Source: Bacteroidales bacterium (GTDB lineage: Bacteria; Bacteroidota; Bacteroidia; Bacteroidales; Muribaculaceae). Taken from it: DNA of 60,242 bases. The position numbers and the translations under genes were made by a program. The notes below the pieces were generated by a model, which was not told the DNA's origin, ran no database searches, and saw only the letters and a program-made list of their open reading frames with translations. Positions 1 through 7,847 of this stretch are shown one piece after another; position 1 is the first letter of the stretch; every line of letters begins with the position of its first letter. The stretch covers positions 1-60,242 of the forward strand of contig SFLG01000017.1 in assembly GCA_004553485.1 (NCBI GenBank), in the 5' to 3' direction.

Positions 1-1538
1 TTCAGCCACTACGTCGACTTCACGCGCATCGAGCCGGAGACCGACGCCATCGTAAACGGCAAGCGCCAGCTGCAGTACCGCATGGCCTTTAATCAGACCT
101 ACAACTTCCGCTCGTCCATGGAGGGCGGCCTCACCCGCGCCGGCGTCTTCCCTATGAAAGAGAACGTCGAGGACCGTCCCGACCTCACCTTCGACGCCTC
201 GCTCTACAGCGCCTTCAAACCCGACGGCATCAAGCACGACGTCAAGGACAACGGCGGCTACGAGACGGGCGACATCTTTGTCAACATCAACCCCCGCAAC
301 CACCTCGAGCTGGGCGCCGGCGACACCTACAAGCTGCACGCCATGCGCAGCTGGGAGCTCACCGACAACACCGTCAACAACTACTTCATCGAGCCCGACT
401 TCCACTTCACCGTCCTCGACACGGACGGCAAGCCCTCTGACAACGTCGTCACCATCGACCACCGTAACGGCTCGGCCTGGGCCGACCTCAAGGCCGTGGG
501 CAACGGCACCGCCATCGTGCTCGTCACCTACGACGCCATCGGCTTGCAACAGTTCTCGAGCAAGCAGTGGAAAGCCTACTTCGGCGGCGAAATCTGGAGC
601 GCCATCTGGCCCGAGAACACCGCGGCCTTTGTTGTGACCGTAGGCCAGGCTGCCTCCACCGCCAAGCCAGAAATGTTTATCAACGAAGAATACAACGAGA
701 ACACCAAGAAGGTCGCCGGCAAGTATGTCGATGCCGAGCACGACGTGTTCTACTACCTCGACACCGAGGAGGGCTACCCCTACACCTTCACCCCCGAAAA
801 CGCTCCCACAATCGGCGATAAGACGGTCAGCTACAACGGCTTCGGTCAGGCCGGCGTGACCCGCAACGAGGGCTACGGCTCGTACACCGTCCTGCTCAAG
901 GAGGGCCGCCAGATTGTGCGCATCGCCGACGCCAACGGCAACGCCGTCTACCAGGTGCTCACCGCCAAGCCCTGCCACCGCGAAATCGTCAACCTCACCA
1001 ATCCCGAGAACGAGACAGCCCAGCCCGGCGACAGCGCCACCCGGCCAACAAACTCGCCGGTATCTACAACATGTCGGCCTACACCATCTACAAGGGCATC
1101 CCCGACGACGCCAACCAGGCCCTCGGCTCGGCCCAGTACACCTTCGCCTCCACCGAGAGCGCCCAGGCCGTCACCATCGACATCCCCGCCGACTATGACG
1201 CCGCCGCCAACCCCGACCTCGCCCTCACCCACGGCGTCATCCAGGTCAACGGCTTCGGCGACCCCATCGGCAACCACCGCATCATCGACCCCGTCGCCGG
1301 CCGCTCGCCCAACTTCACCGCCATCTCGCACAAGACCTACTTCGGCGCCCTCCCCGACGTCCACATCGCCGTCACCGCTAACGGCGGCCCCGGCGCTGTC
1401 AGCGACATCACCGTCGACGGCGAGCCCACCGTGGTATGCTACTACGACATCCGCGGCATCGCCTCGGAGCGCCCCTTCAAGGGCCTCAACTTTGTGCGCC
1501 TCAGCAACGGCGAAGTGCGCAAAGTAATCATCAAATAA
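1..1538 (+). pseudogene. 3' part of a secreted surface protein, interrupted by a frameshift; 5' end outside the window
   Basis: The reading frame is open from base 1 and reads well-structured protein (many aromatic and Gly/Asp residues, beta-rich) to about base 1036. After that the same frame turns into Pro/Ser/Thr/Arg low complexity, while sensible protein resumes one frame over with HPANKLAGIYNMSAY from about 1038 and runs to the stop at 1536-1538. The break sits between PGDSA and HPANKLAG. The last 35 residues (CYYDIRG...GLNFVRLSNGEVRKVIIK) match the sorting-like tails of the endonuclease at 34407 and the surface protein at 56782, so the product is probably exported and processed at the C-terminus. 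I do not recognise the body of the protein. The break may be real decay, a small deletion or a sequencing error; a terminator-like hairpin follows. Confidence 0.7.
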
Positions 1539-1564
1539 CAATTGTCCTGCCATAGACACCCGTC

Positions 1565-1605
1565 AAGGGGGGAGGTGCGGCCACGCCCGCACCTCCCCCT
1601 TTGGC
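1565..1605 (+). terminator. terminator-like hairpin after the surface protein gene
   Basis: The arm at 1565-1580 (AAGGGGGGAGGTGCGG) pairs with 1587-1601 (CCGCACCTCCCCCTT), with one bulged G and a 6-nt loop. Only a weak T-rich tract follows. Confidence 0.55.
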
Positions 1606-1633
1606 TTTGCCCCCGGCCCGCCATCACCTATAA

Positions 1634-1678
1634 TAGCTATCTTAGCTATCTCAGCTACCTTAGCTATCTTAGCTAAAT
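1634..1678 (+). repeat. 9-nt tandem repeat TAGCTATCT, five units
   Basis: Five contiguous 9-mers of the form TAGCTAnnn (TAGCTATCT, TAGCTATCT, CAGCTACCT, TAGCTATCT, TAGCTAAAT) lie between the first terminator and the dxr promoter. The same unit family recurs at 17394 and 42812. Confidence 0.9.
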
Positions 1679-1687
1679 CGCCCTCGG

Positions 1688-1719
1688 TTTGCCGTTGCCA
1701 AGGATTTTTCGTAACTTTG
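1688..1719 (+). promoter_or_regulatory. Bacteroidetes-type promoter for dxr
   Basis: TTTG at 1688-1691, a 20-nt spacer and TAACTTTG at 1712-1719 fit the Bacteroidetes -33/-7 consensus. The predicted transcript start is about 20 nt before the dxr ATG. Confidence 0.75.
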
Positions 1720-1745
1720 GCAGTTGAACCGCAAATTACCGATTA

Positions 1746-2915
1746 ATGAACCAATCCGACATAAAACGGCTGGCCGTGGTAGGCAGCACGGGGTCGATCG
1801 GCACACAGACGCTCGACATCGTTGAACGCTTTCCGCAACTGTACAGCGTGAGCGTGCTCAGCGCCGGCAGCCGCGTAGAGCCGCTGGTCGAACAGGCCCT
1901 CAAGTTCAGGCCCGCCCTCGCCGTCATCGCCGACGAGAGCAAGCTGCCCCAACTGCGCGAGGCCCTGGCGCCCGCGGGGATAGCCACAGCAGCCGGGCCG
2001 GAGGCCTTGGCCGAAGCAATGACGCGTGACGACGTGGACATGGCCGTCACCGCCACCGTCGGCTACTCGGGCCTCGAGCCTACCATCCGCGCCATAGGCG
2101 CCGGCAAGGACATCGCCCTGGCCAACAAGGAGACCCTTGTCGTGGCCGGCGACCTTGTAAACCGCCTCCTCAAAAAATCGCCCACAAAGATTTACCCCGT
2201 CGATTCGGAGCACTCGGCCGTGGCCCAGTGCCTGGTGGGAGAGACGGCCGACTCGGTGCGCCGTCTGATAATAACAGCCTCGGGGGGCCCCTTCCGCACC
2301 TGGGACGCCGCACGCCTCGCCAACGCCACCGTCGCCGACGCCCTGCGCCACCCCAACTGGAGCATGGGCGCCAAAATCACCGTCGACTCGGCCACGATGC
2401 TCAACAAGGCCTTCGAACTCATCGAGGCACACTACCTCTTCGGCATAGAGCCGCGCCGCATACGCGCCGTGGTGCACCCCCAGAGCATCGTGCACTCGAT
2501 GGTAGAGTTCAAGGACGGCGCCATCAAGGCCCAGCTTGGCGTGCCCGACATGCGCCTGCCCATCGCCTACGCCCTGGGCTGCCACTCGCGCCTCGACCAG
2601 GCCGCCCCAAGGCTGACGCTCGAGCAGATGTCGTCGCTGACCTTTGAGGAGCCCGACCTTGACAAGTTCCCCTGCCTGACGCTGGCACGTACGGCGATGG
2701 ACCGCGGAGGCAACACCGCCTGCGTGATAAACGCCGCCAACGAGGTGGCAAACCTTGCCTTCAGGCAGGGTCGCCTGCCCTACAGCGGCATCTACGACGT
2801 CATCACCGCTACCCTCGACCGCGTGGCACACATCGCCGAGCCCGAATACGCCGACTACGTGGCCACCAACGACGAAGCCTGCGCGATAGCCGCCGCCCTC
2901 GTCGACAAATATTAG
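1746..2915 (+). CDS. dxr: 1-deoxy-D-xylulose 5-phosphate reductoisomerase
   Basis: This cytosolic enzyme converts DXP to 2-C-methyl-D-erythritol 4-phosphate with NADPH, the committed step of the MEP isoprenoid pathway. The 389-residue length is normal for the family. Visible motifs are the NADPH-binding GSTGSIG at residues 13-19, the metal and substrate site VDSEHSA near 153-159, ASGGPFR near 178, the flexible-loop and active-site region SMGAKITVDSATMLNK near 206-221, and HPQSIVHS near 244. The ATG at 1746 lies shortly behind a good promoter. It leads a same-strand set with rseP, an arrangement common in Bacteroidales. The next MEP gene in the window, ispD, is 28 kb away and not co-transcribed. 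Confidence 0.97.
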   Translation: MNQSDIKRLAVVGSTGSIGTQTLDIVERFPQLYSVSVLSAGSRVEPLVEQALKFRPALAVIADESKLPQLREALAPAGIATAAGPEALAEAMTRDDVDMAVTATVGYSGLEPTIRAIGAGKDIALANKETLVVAGDLVNRLLKKSPTKIYPVDSEHSAVAQCLVGETADSVRRLIITASGGPFRTWDAARLANATVADALRHPNWSMGAKITVDSATMLNKAFELIEAHYLFGIEPRRIRAVVHPQSIVHSMVEFKDGAIKAQLGVPDMRLPIAYALGCHSRLDQAAPRLTLEQMSSLTFEEPDLDKFPCLTLARTAMDRGGNTACVINAANEVANLAFRQGRLPYSGIYDVITATLDRVAHIAEPEYADYVATNDEACAIAAALVDKY

Positions 2916-3015
2916 CCCTACGGCACGGCAAAGGCCCCTCTCGGCCCCGGCACGGCTCCCGGCACACCCTACTCTTATTTTTTAATCCCCAAAAGTCTAA
3001 AAGCATACCTAATTA

Positions 3016-4506
3016 ATGGAGGCATTCCTCATCAAAGCCCTTCAGCTTATCCTGGCACTGGCCCTGCTCGTCACAATACACGAGTTCGGCCACTATATCT
3101 TCGCACGCATGTTCGGCATGCGCGTCGACCGCTTCTACCTCTTTTTCAACCCATGGTTCTCGCTGCTGAAATACTACCCCGACAAGGGCAAGCTGCAGCT
3201 CATAGCCTGGACCACGCGTCCCAAAGGCCCCGACGGCAAACCCGACGAGAACGCCGACGAGGTACCCCACGCCCTGCTCTCGTTCAACGTGCGCAAGCAC
3301 GCCGCCTTCAAGAAAAACGGCAAGCCCTCGTGGGCCGCTACCCTCTACGGCATAGGCTGGCTGCCCCTGGGCGGCTACTGCTCGATTGCCGGAATGATTG
3401 ACGAGACCAACAACGGCAAGGACCTGGCCAAGGAGCCCGAACCCTGGGAATTCCGCGCCAAAAAGCCCTTCCCGCGCCTGATGGTGATGCTCGCCGGCGT
3501 CATCTTCAACTTCGTGCTGGCGATAATCATCTACATCGGCATCGCCTGGTACTGGGGCGACCGTGTCATCCCCTACGAGAACGCCACCGAAGGCATGGAC
3601 TACATCGCGCAGATGCACGACATAGGCCTGCGCGACGGCGACCGCATCCTCGCCGTCAACGGCAAGGCCGCCGACGCCACCGACAGCCGCCAGATGTGGG
3701 ACATGGTGCAGGACGGCTCGGTGATAACGGTGGCACGCAAGACAGCCGCCGGCGTCATTGACACCGTCAGCGTCAACGTCCCCGAAGGCTTCCTGGCAAA
3801 AATCGCCGACACCAAGACGCCGCTGATGACCTACCGCGTGCCCGTGGTGGTGCTCAAGCCCGTCCACGGCGAGCCCGCCGAAAAAGCCGGTATGCGCGCC
3901 GGCGACCGCATCATCGCCGTGGCCGGCAAGCCCACGCCCTCGATGACCGAGTTCTTCCCCGCCCTCACTGCCGCCGCCGGACACACCGTCCCTGTCACTG
4001 TCGAGCGCGACGGCAAGGAGGCCACGATGGACGTCGCCGTCAACAGCGACGGCAAAATAGGCGTCCGGCTCGAGGTCGACCCCAACAACCTCTTCGAGGT
4101 CAAGGAGGTGGACTACAGCCTCTGGCAGGCCATCCCCAAAGGCATCACCGACGGCACCGACCGCCTCGTCACCTACGTCAGCAGCCTCAAGTTGCTCTTC
4201 TCCAAAACCGGCGCACAGAGCGTCGGCGGATTTGGCGCAATAGGCGACATGTTCCCCGAAAAATGGGACTGGTTCAAGTTCTGGAACCTGACGGCCTTCC
4301 TGTCGGTCATCCTCGCCTTTATGAACATCCTGCCCATCCCCGCCCTCGACGGCGGCCACGCGATGTTCACCCTGTGGGAGATTGTCACGCGCCGCAAACC
4401 CTCCGAAAAGGTTCTCGAGTACGCCCAGATGGCAGGCATGGCCTTCCTGTTCCTGCTGCTGATATACGCCAACCTCAACGACATCTACCGTTTCTTCCTG
4501 AAATAG
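3016..4506 (+). CDS. rseP: RIP metalloprotease RseP (site-2 protease family)
   Basis: This is an inner-membrane zinc protease that cuts transmembrane segments of anti-sigma factors or leftover signal peptides. The catalytic HEFGH (HExxH) is at residues 22-26 in the first transmembrane helix. The second metal-binding element, in NILPIPALDGGHAMF, is at about 437-451 in a later helix. Between them lie two PDZ-like stretches (about 195-370), recognisable by the repeated 'GxRxGDRIxAVxGK' pattern. The C-terminus is hydrophobic. At 496 residues it is longer than E. coli RseP because of a polar insertion after the first helix (about residues 50-110), which I believe is usual in Bacteroidetes. It sits 100 bp behind dxr and is probably in the same transcript. 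Confidence 0.95.
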   Translation: MEAFLIKALQLILALALLVTIHEFGHYIFARMFGMRVDRFYLFFNPWFSLLKYYPDKGKLQLIAWTTRPKGPDGKPDENADEVPHALLSFNVRKHAAFKKNGKPSWAATLYGIGWLPLGGYCSIAGMIDETNNGKDLAKEPEPWEFRAKKPFPRLMVMLAGVIFNFVLAIIIYIGIAWYWGDRVIPYENATEGMDYIAQMHDIGLRDGDRILAVNGKAADATDSRQMWDMVQDGSVITVARKTAAGVIDTVSVNVPEGFLAKIADTKTPLMTYRVPVVVLKPVHGEPAEKAGMRAGDRIIAVAGKPTPSMTEFFPALTAAAGHTVPVTVERDGKEATMDVAVNSDGKIGVRLEVDPNNLFEVKEVDYSLWQAIPKGITDGTDRLVTYVSSLKLLFSKTGAQSVGGFGAIGDMFPEKWDWFKFWNLTAFLSVILAFMNILPIPALDGGHAMFTLWEIVTRRKPSEKVLEYAQMAGMAFLFLLLIYANLNDIYRFFLK

Positions 4507-4550
4507 CATAACTTAAGATACTCAACTTAAGACAAATACCGACACCAAGA

Positions 4551-5756
4551 ATGTCCGACAACAAAACAGCAACGTATCCCGAAGTGCGGCTGCGTCCCGG
4601 CAAGGACGCCTCGCTGCAGCGCTTCCATCCCTGGGTGTTCAGCGGCGCCATCGCCCGTCTGCCCAAAGACCTTGAAGAGGGCGACCTGGTGCGCGTGGTA
4701 ACCGCTGACGGCAAAGTGGCCGGCGTGGGACACTACCAGATCGGCAGCATAGCCGTGCGCATGCTCTCGTTCAAGGACGAGGTCATCGACCCCGACTTCT
4801 ATGCCCGCCGCCTCGAACAGGCCCTGGCTCTGCGCCAGACCCTCGGCCTGGCCCGCGAAGACAACAACACCTACCGCCTGGTACACGGCGAGGGCGACTT
4901 TCTGCCCGGACTGGTGGTGGACATCTACGGACACACCGCCGTGCTGCAGGCCCACTCGCCCGGCATGCACTTCGCACGCCTCGACATCGCCGAGCGCCTG
5001 ATCGAGCTGCCCGGCGCCAACATCGCCAACGTCTTCTACAAGAGCGAGACAACACTGCCCTACAAGGCCAACCTCGACCCCGTCGACCAGTACATCGTCG
5101 GCCATTACGACGGCTCGGTGTCCACCGAGAACGGCCTGCAGTTCAACATCGACTGGCTGAAGGGCCAGAAGACCGGCTTCTTCGTCGACCAGCGCGACAA
5201 CCGCGCCCTGCTGGCCGGCTACGCCCGCGGGCGACGCGTCCTAAATATGTTCTGCTACACCGGCGGCTTCTCGGTGTACGCCCTCGCCGGCGGAGCCACC
5301 GTGGTCGACTCGGTAGACTCGTCGGCAAAGGCCATCGCCCTCACCGAGGCCAACGTCACCCTCAACTTCGGCGACAACGAGACGCGCCACCGCGCCTTCG
5401 CACAGGACGCCTTCAAATTCCTCGACAACATGGAGGACGGCGCCTACGACCTCATCGTCCTCGACCCGCCGGCCTTTGCCAAGCACCGCAGCGCCATCCC
5501 CAACGCCCTGCGCGGCTACCAGCGCCTCAATGCCAAGGCAATGGCAAAGGCGGCACCCGGCACCATCCTGTTCACCTTCTCATGCTCGCAGGCCGTCAAC
5601 CGCGAGCAGTTCCGCCTCGCCGTCTTCTCCGCCGCGGCACAGACCGGCCGTCGCGTGCGCATCCTGCACCAGCTGACACAGCCCGCCGACCATCCCGTCA
5701 ACATCTACCACCCCGAAGGCGAATACCTCAAGGGCCTCGTCCTTTATATCGAATAA
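4551..5756 (+). CDS. rlmI: class I SAM-dependent rRNA (cytosine-C5) methyltransferase, RlmI type
   Basis: It is predicted to methylate C5 of a cytosine in 23S rRNA (C1962 in E. coli). An N-terminal PUA-like domain begins with LRPGKDASLQRFHPWVFSGA. The Rossmann methyltransferase domain has the SAM-binding motif VLNMFCYTGGFS at residues 230-241, the DPPAF motif near 304-308, and the catalytic-cysteine motif FTFSCSQ near 341-347. The 401-residue length matches the family. It starts 44 bp after rseP, and the next gene begins 17 bp after its stop, so it is probably co-transcribed with both. The exact target base cannot be read from sequence; related YccW-like enzymes share all these motifs. Confidence 0.9.
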   Translation: MSDNKTATYPEVRLRPGKDASLQRFHPWVFSGAIARLPKDLEEGDLVRVVTADGKVAGVGHYQIGSIAVRMLSFKDEVIDPDFYARRLEQALALRQTLGLAREDNNTYRLVHGEGDFLPGLVVDIYGHTAVLQAHSPGMHFARLDIAERLIELPGANIANVFYKSETTLPYKANLDPVDQYIVGHYDGSVSTENGLQFNIDWLKGQKTGFFVDQRDNRALLAGYARGRRVLNMFCYTGGFSVYALAGGATVVDSVDSSAKAIALTEANVTLNFGDNETRHRAFAQDAFKFLDNMEDGAYDLIVLDPPAFAKHRSAIPNALRGYQRLNAKAMAKAAPGTILFTFSCSQAVNREQFRLAVFSAAAQTGRRVRILHQLTQPADHPVNIYHPEGEYLKGLVLYIE

Positions 5757-5773
5757 CCAAATACCTATTGATA

Positions 5774-7777
5774 ATGAACCGTTTAATTTCCGGAGCCGTG
5801 GCCGTGATAATGGCCGGGTCCATCACTTTCCCCTCTATGGCAAAAGACAACTTCGACTACCACGTCGACCGTTTCGCCGACATCGAGGTGCTACGCTACA
5901 AAGTCCCCGACTTTGAGAAGCTGACACCCCGACAGAAGGCGTTCGTATACTACCTCACCGAGGCCGCCATCTACGGCCGCGACATCCTCTGGGACCAGAA
6001 CAACGCCGCCAACCTGCAGCTGCGCACCGTCCTCGAAAAAATCTATACCGATTACAAGGGCGACCGCAACAGCAAGGACTTCAAGGCCTTCGAGCAGTAC
6101 CTCAAGCAGGTATGGTTTGGCAACGGCATCCACCACCACTACTCCACCGACAAGTTTGTCCCCGGCTTCAGCCGCGACTTCTTCGCCGAGCAGTACAAGG
6201 CCGCCGGCTTCACCGACAAAGCCGTGCTCGACAACCTCGAGGACGTCATCTTCAACCCCAAGCGCTACGCCAAGCGCGTCAACCAGGCCGACGGCCAGGA
6301 CCTTATCCGCACCTCGGCCTCTAACCTCTACGACGAGAACGTCACCCAGGCCGAAGTCGAGGCATACTACGCCTCGATAAAGGACACCACCGACCTCACC
6401 CCCGTCTCCTACGGCCTCAACACCCGCGTGGCAAAGGTAGACGGCAAGGTGGTGGAGCAACCCTACAAAATCGGAGGCCTTTACTCGCCCGCCATCGAAA
6501 AGATTGTCGAGAACCTGCAGAAGGCCCTCCCCTACGCCGAGAACGACGCGCAGAAGGCTTACACACAGAAGCTTATCGACTACTACACCACCGGCGACCT
6601 GCGCACCTTTGACGAGTACTCGATAATGTGGGCCGAGGACACCGCCTCGCAGGTCGACTACGTAAACGGCTTTATCGAGAGCTACGGCGACCCGCTGGGC
6701 ATGACCGGCTCGTGGGAGTCGATTGTCAACTTCAAGAACATCCCCGCCAGCCACCGCACCGAGGTAATCAGCGACAACGCCCAGTGGTTCGAGGACCACA
6801 GCCCCGTCGACAAGCGCTTCAAAAAGGAAAAGGTGAAGGGCGTATCGGCCAAGGTCATCACCGCCGCCATGCTCGCCGGCGACTCGTACCCCTCCACCCC
6901 CATCGGCATCAACCTCCCCAACGCCAACTGGATACGCGCCGCCCACGGCTCCAAGTCGGTCACCATCGAGAACATCACCCAGGCCTATGACGCGGCAGCC
7001 CAAGGCAACGGCTTCAACAAGGAGTTCGTCATCGACGCCCCCACGGCCAAGCTGCTCGACGACTACCTGTTCATCACCGACAACCTGCACACCGACCTGC
7101 ACGAGTGCCTCGGCCACGGCTCAGGCAAGCTGCTCCCCGGCGTCGATCCCGATGCCCTTAAAGAGCACGGCTCAACCCTCGAGGAGGCCCGCGCCGACCT
7201 GTTCGCACTCTACTACCTGGCCGACCCCAAGCTGGTTGAGTTAGGCCTGCTCGACAACCCCGAAGCCTACAAGGCTGAGTACTACAAATTCATGCTCAAC
7301 GGCCTGATGACCCAGCTGATGCGCATCGAGCCGGGCAAGGACATCGAGGAGGCGCACATGCGCAACCGCCAGCTCATCGCCCGCTGGGCATACGAGCACG
7401 GCAAGAAGGACAACGTTGTCGAGTTGGTCAAGCGCGACGGCAAGACCTTTGTCAAAATCAACGACTACAATGCCCTGCGCGACCTCTTCGGCCAGCTCCT
7501 CGCCGAGGTACAGCGCGTACGCTCGGAGGGCGACTACGAGGCCGGCCGCAAGCTCGTTCTCGACTATGCCGTGAAGGTTGACCCCGCCCTGCACAACGAG
7601 GTGCTCGAGCGCTACAGCCACCTCGACATCGCTCCCTACAAGGGCTTTGTCAACCCCGTCTACACCCCCGTCTTCGACAGCGACGGCAACATCACCGACG
7701 TCACCGTCTCGTACACCGAGGGCTACACCACCCAGCATCTGCGCTACAGCCGCGACTACTCCCCCCTGACCAAGTAA
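5774..7777 (+). CDS. dipeptidyl-peptidase III family (M49) metallopeptidase
   Basis: This zinc peptidase is predicted to remove dipeptides from the N-termini of short peptides. The M49 signature appears as HECLGH at residues 443-448, followed by EEARAD at 470-475 supplying the second set of zinc ligands. The usual family motif is HELLGH, so Cys replaces Leu, but both His and the Glu are kept. The start at 5774 gives MNRLISGAVAVIMAGSITFP, a convincing signal peptide, so the enzyme probably acts in the periplasm or as a surface protein. A longer in-frame extension reaching back into the methyltransferase gene is not credible. The length is 667 residues. A strong hairpin terminator follows at 7796. 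Confidence 0.93.
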   Translation: MNRLISGAVAVIMAGSITFPSMAKDNFDYHVDRFADIEVLRYKVPDFEKLTPRQKAFVYYLTEAAIYGRDILWDQNNAANLQLRTVLEKIYTDYKGDRNSKDFKAFEQYLKQVWFGNGIHHHYSTDKFVPGFSRDFFAEQYKAAGFTDKAVLDNLEDVIFNPKRYAKRVNQADGQDLIRTSASNLYDENVTQAEVEAYYASIKDTTDLTPVSYGLNTRVAKVDGKVVEQPYKIGGLYSPAIEKIVENLQKALPYAENDAQKAYTQKLIDYYTTGDLRTFDEYSIMWAEDTASQVDYVNGFIESYGDPLGMTGSWESIVNFKNIPASHRTEVISDNAQWFEDHSPVDKRFKKEKVKGVSAKVITAAMLAGDSYPSTPIGINLPNANWIRAAHGSKSVTIENITQAYDAAAQGNGFNKEFVIDAPTAKLLDDYLFITDNLHTDLHECLGHGSGKLLPGVDPDALKEHGSTLEEARADLFALYYLADPKLVELGLLDNPEAYKAEYYKFMLNGLMTQLMRIEPGKDIEEAHMRNRQLIARWAYEHGKKDNVVELVKRDGKTFVKINDYNALRDLFGQLLAEVQRVRSEGDYEAGRKLVLDYAVKVDPALHNEVLERYSHLDIAPYKGFVNPVYTPVFDSDGNITDVTVSYTEGYTTQHLRYSRDYSPLTK

Positions 7778-7795
7778 CCGCCGCCCCCATACATG

Positions 7796-7837
7796 ACGAC
7801 AGCCACGACCCCTGCGGGCCGTGGCTGTCGTTGTTTT
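7796..7837 (+). terminator. strong intrinsic terminator between convergent genes
   Basis: A perfect 12-bp stem (ACGACAGCCACG at 7796-7807 with its complement at 7820-7831) encloses a 12-nt loop and is followed by TGTTTTT. It ends the DPP III transcript and may also act on the convergent TonB receptor gene. Confidence 0.85.
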
Positions 7838-7847
7838 TGCGATGCAA

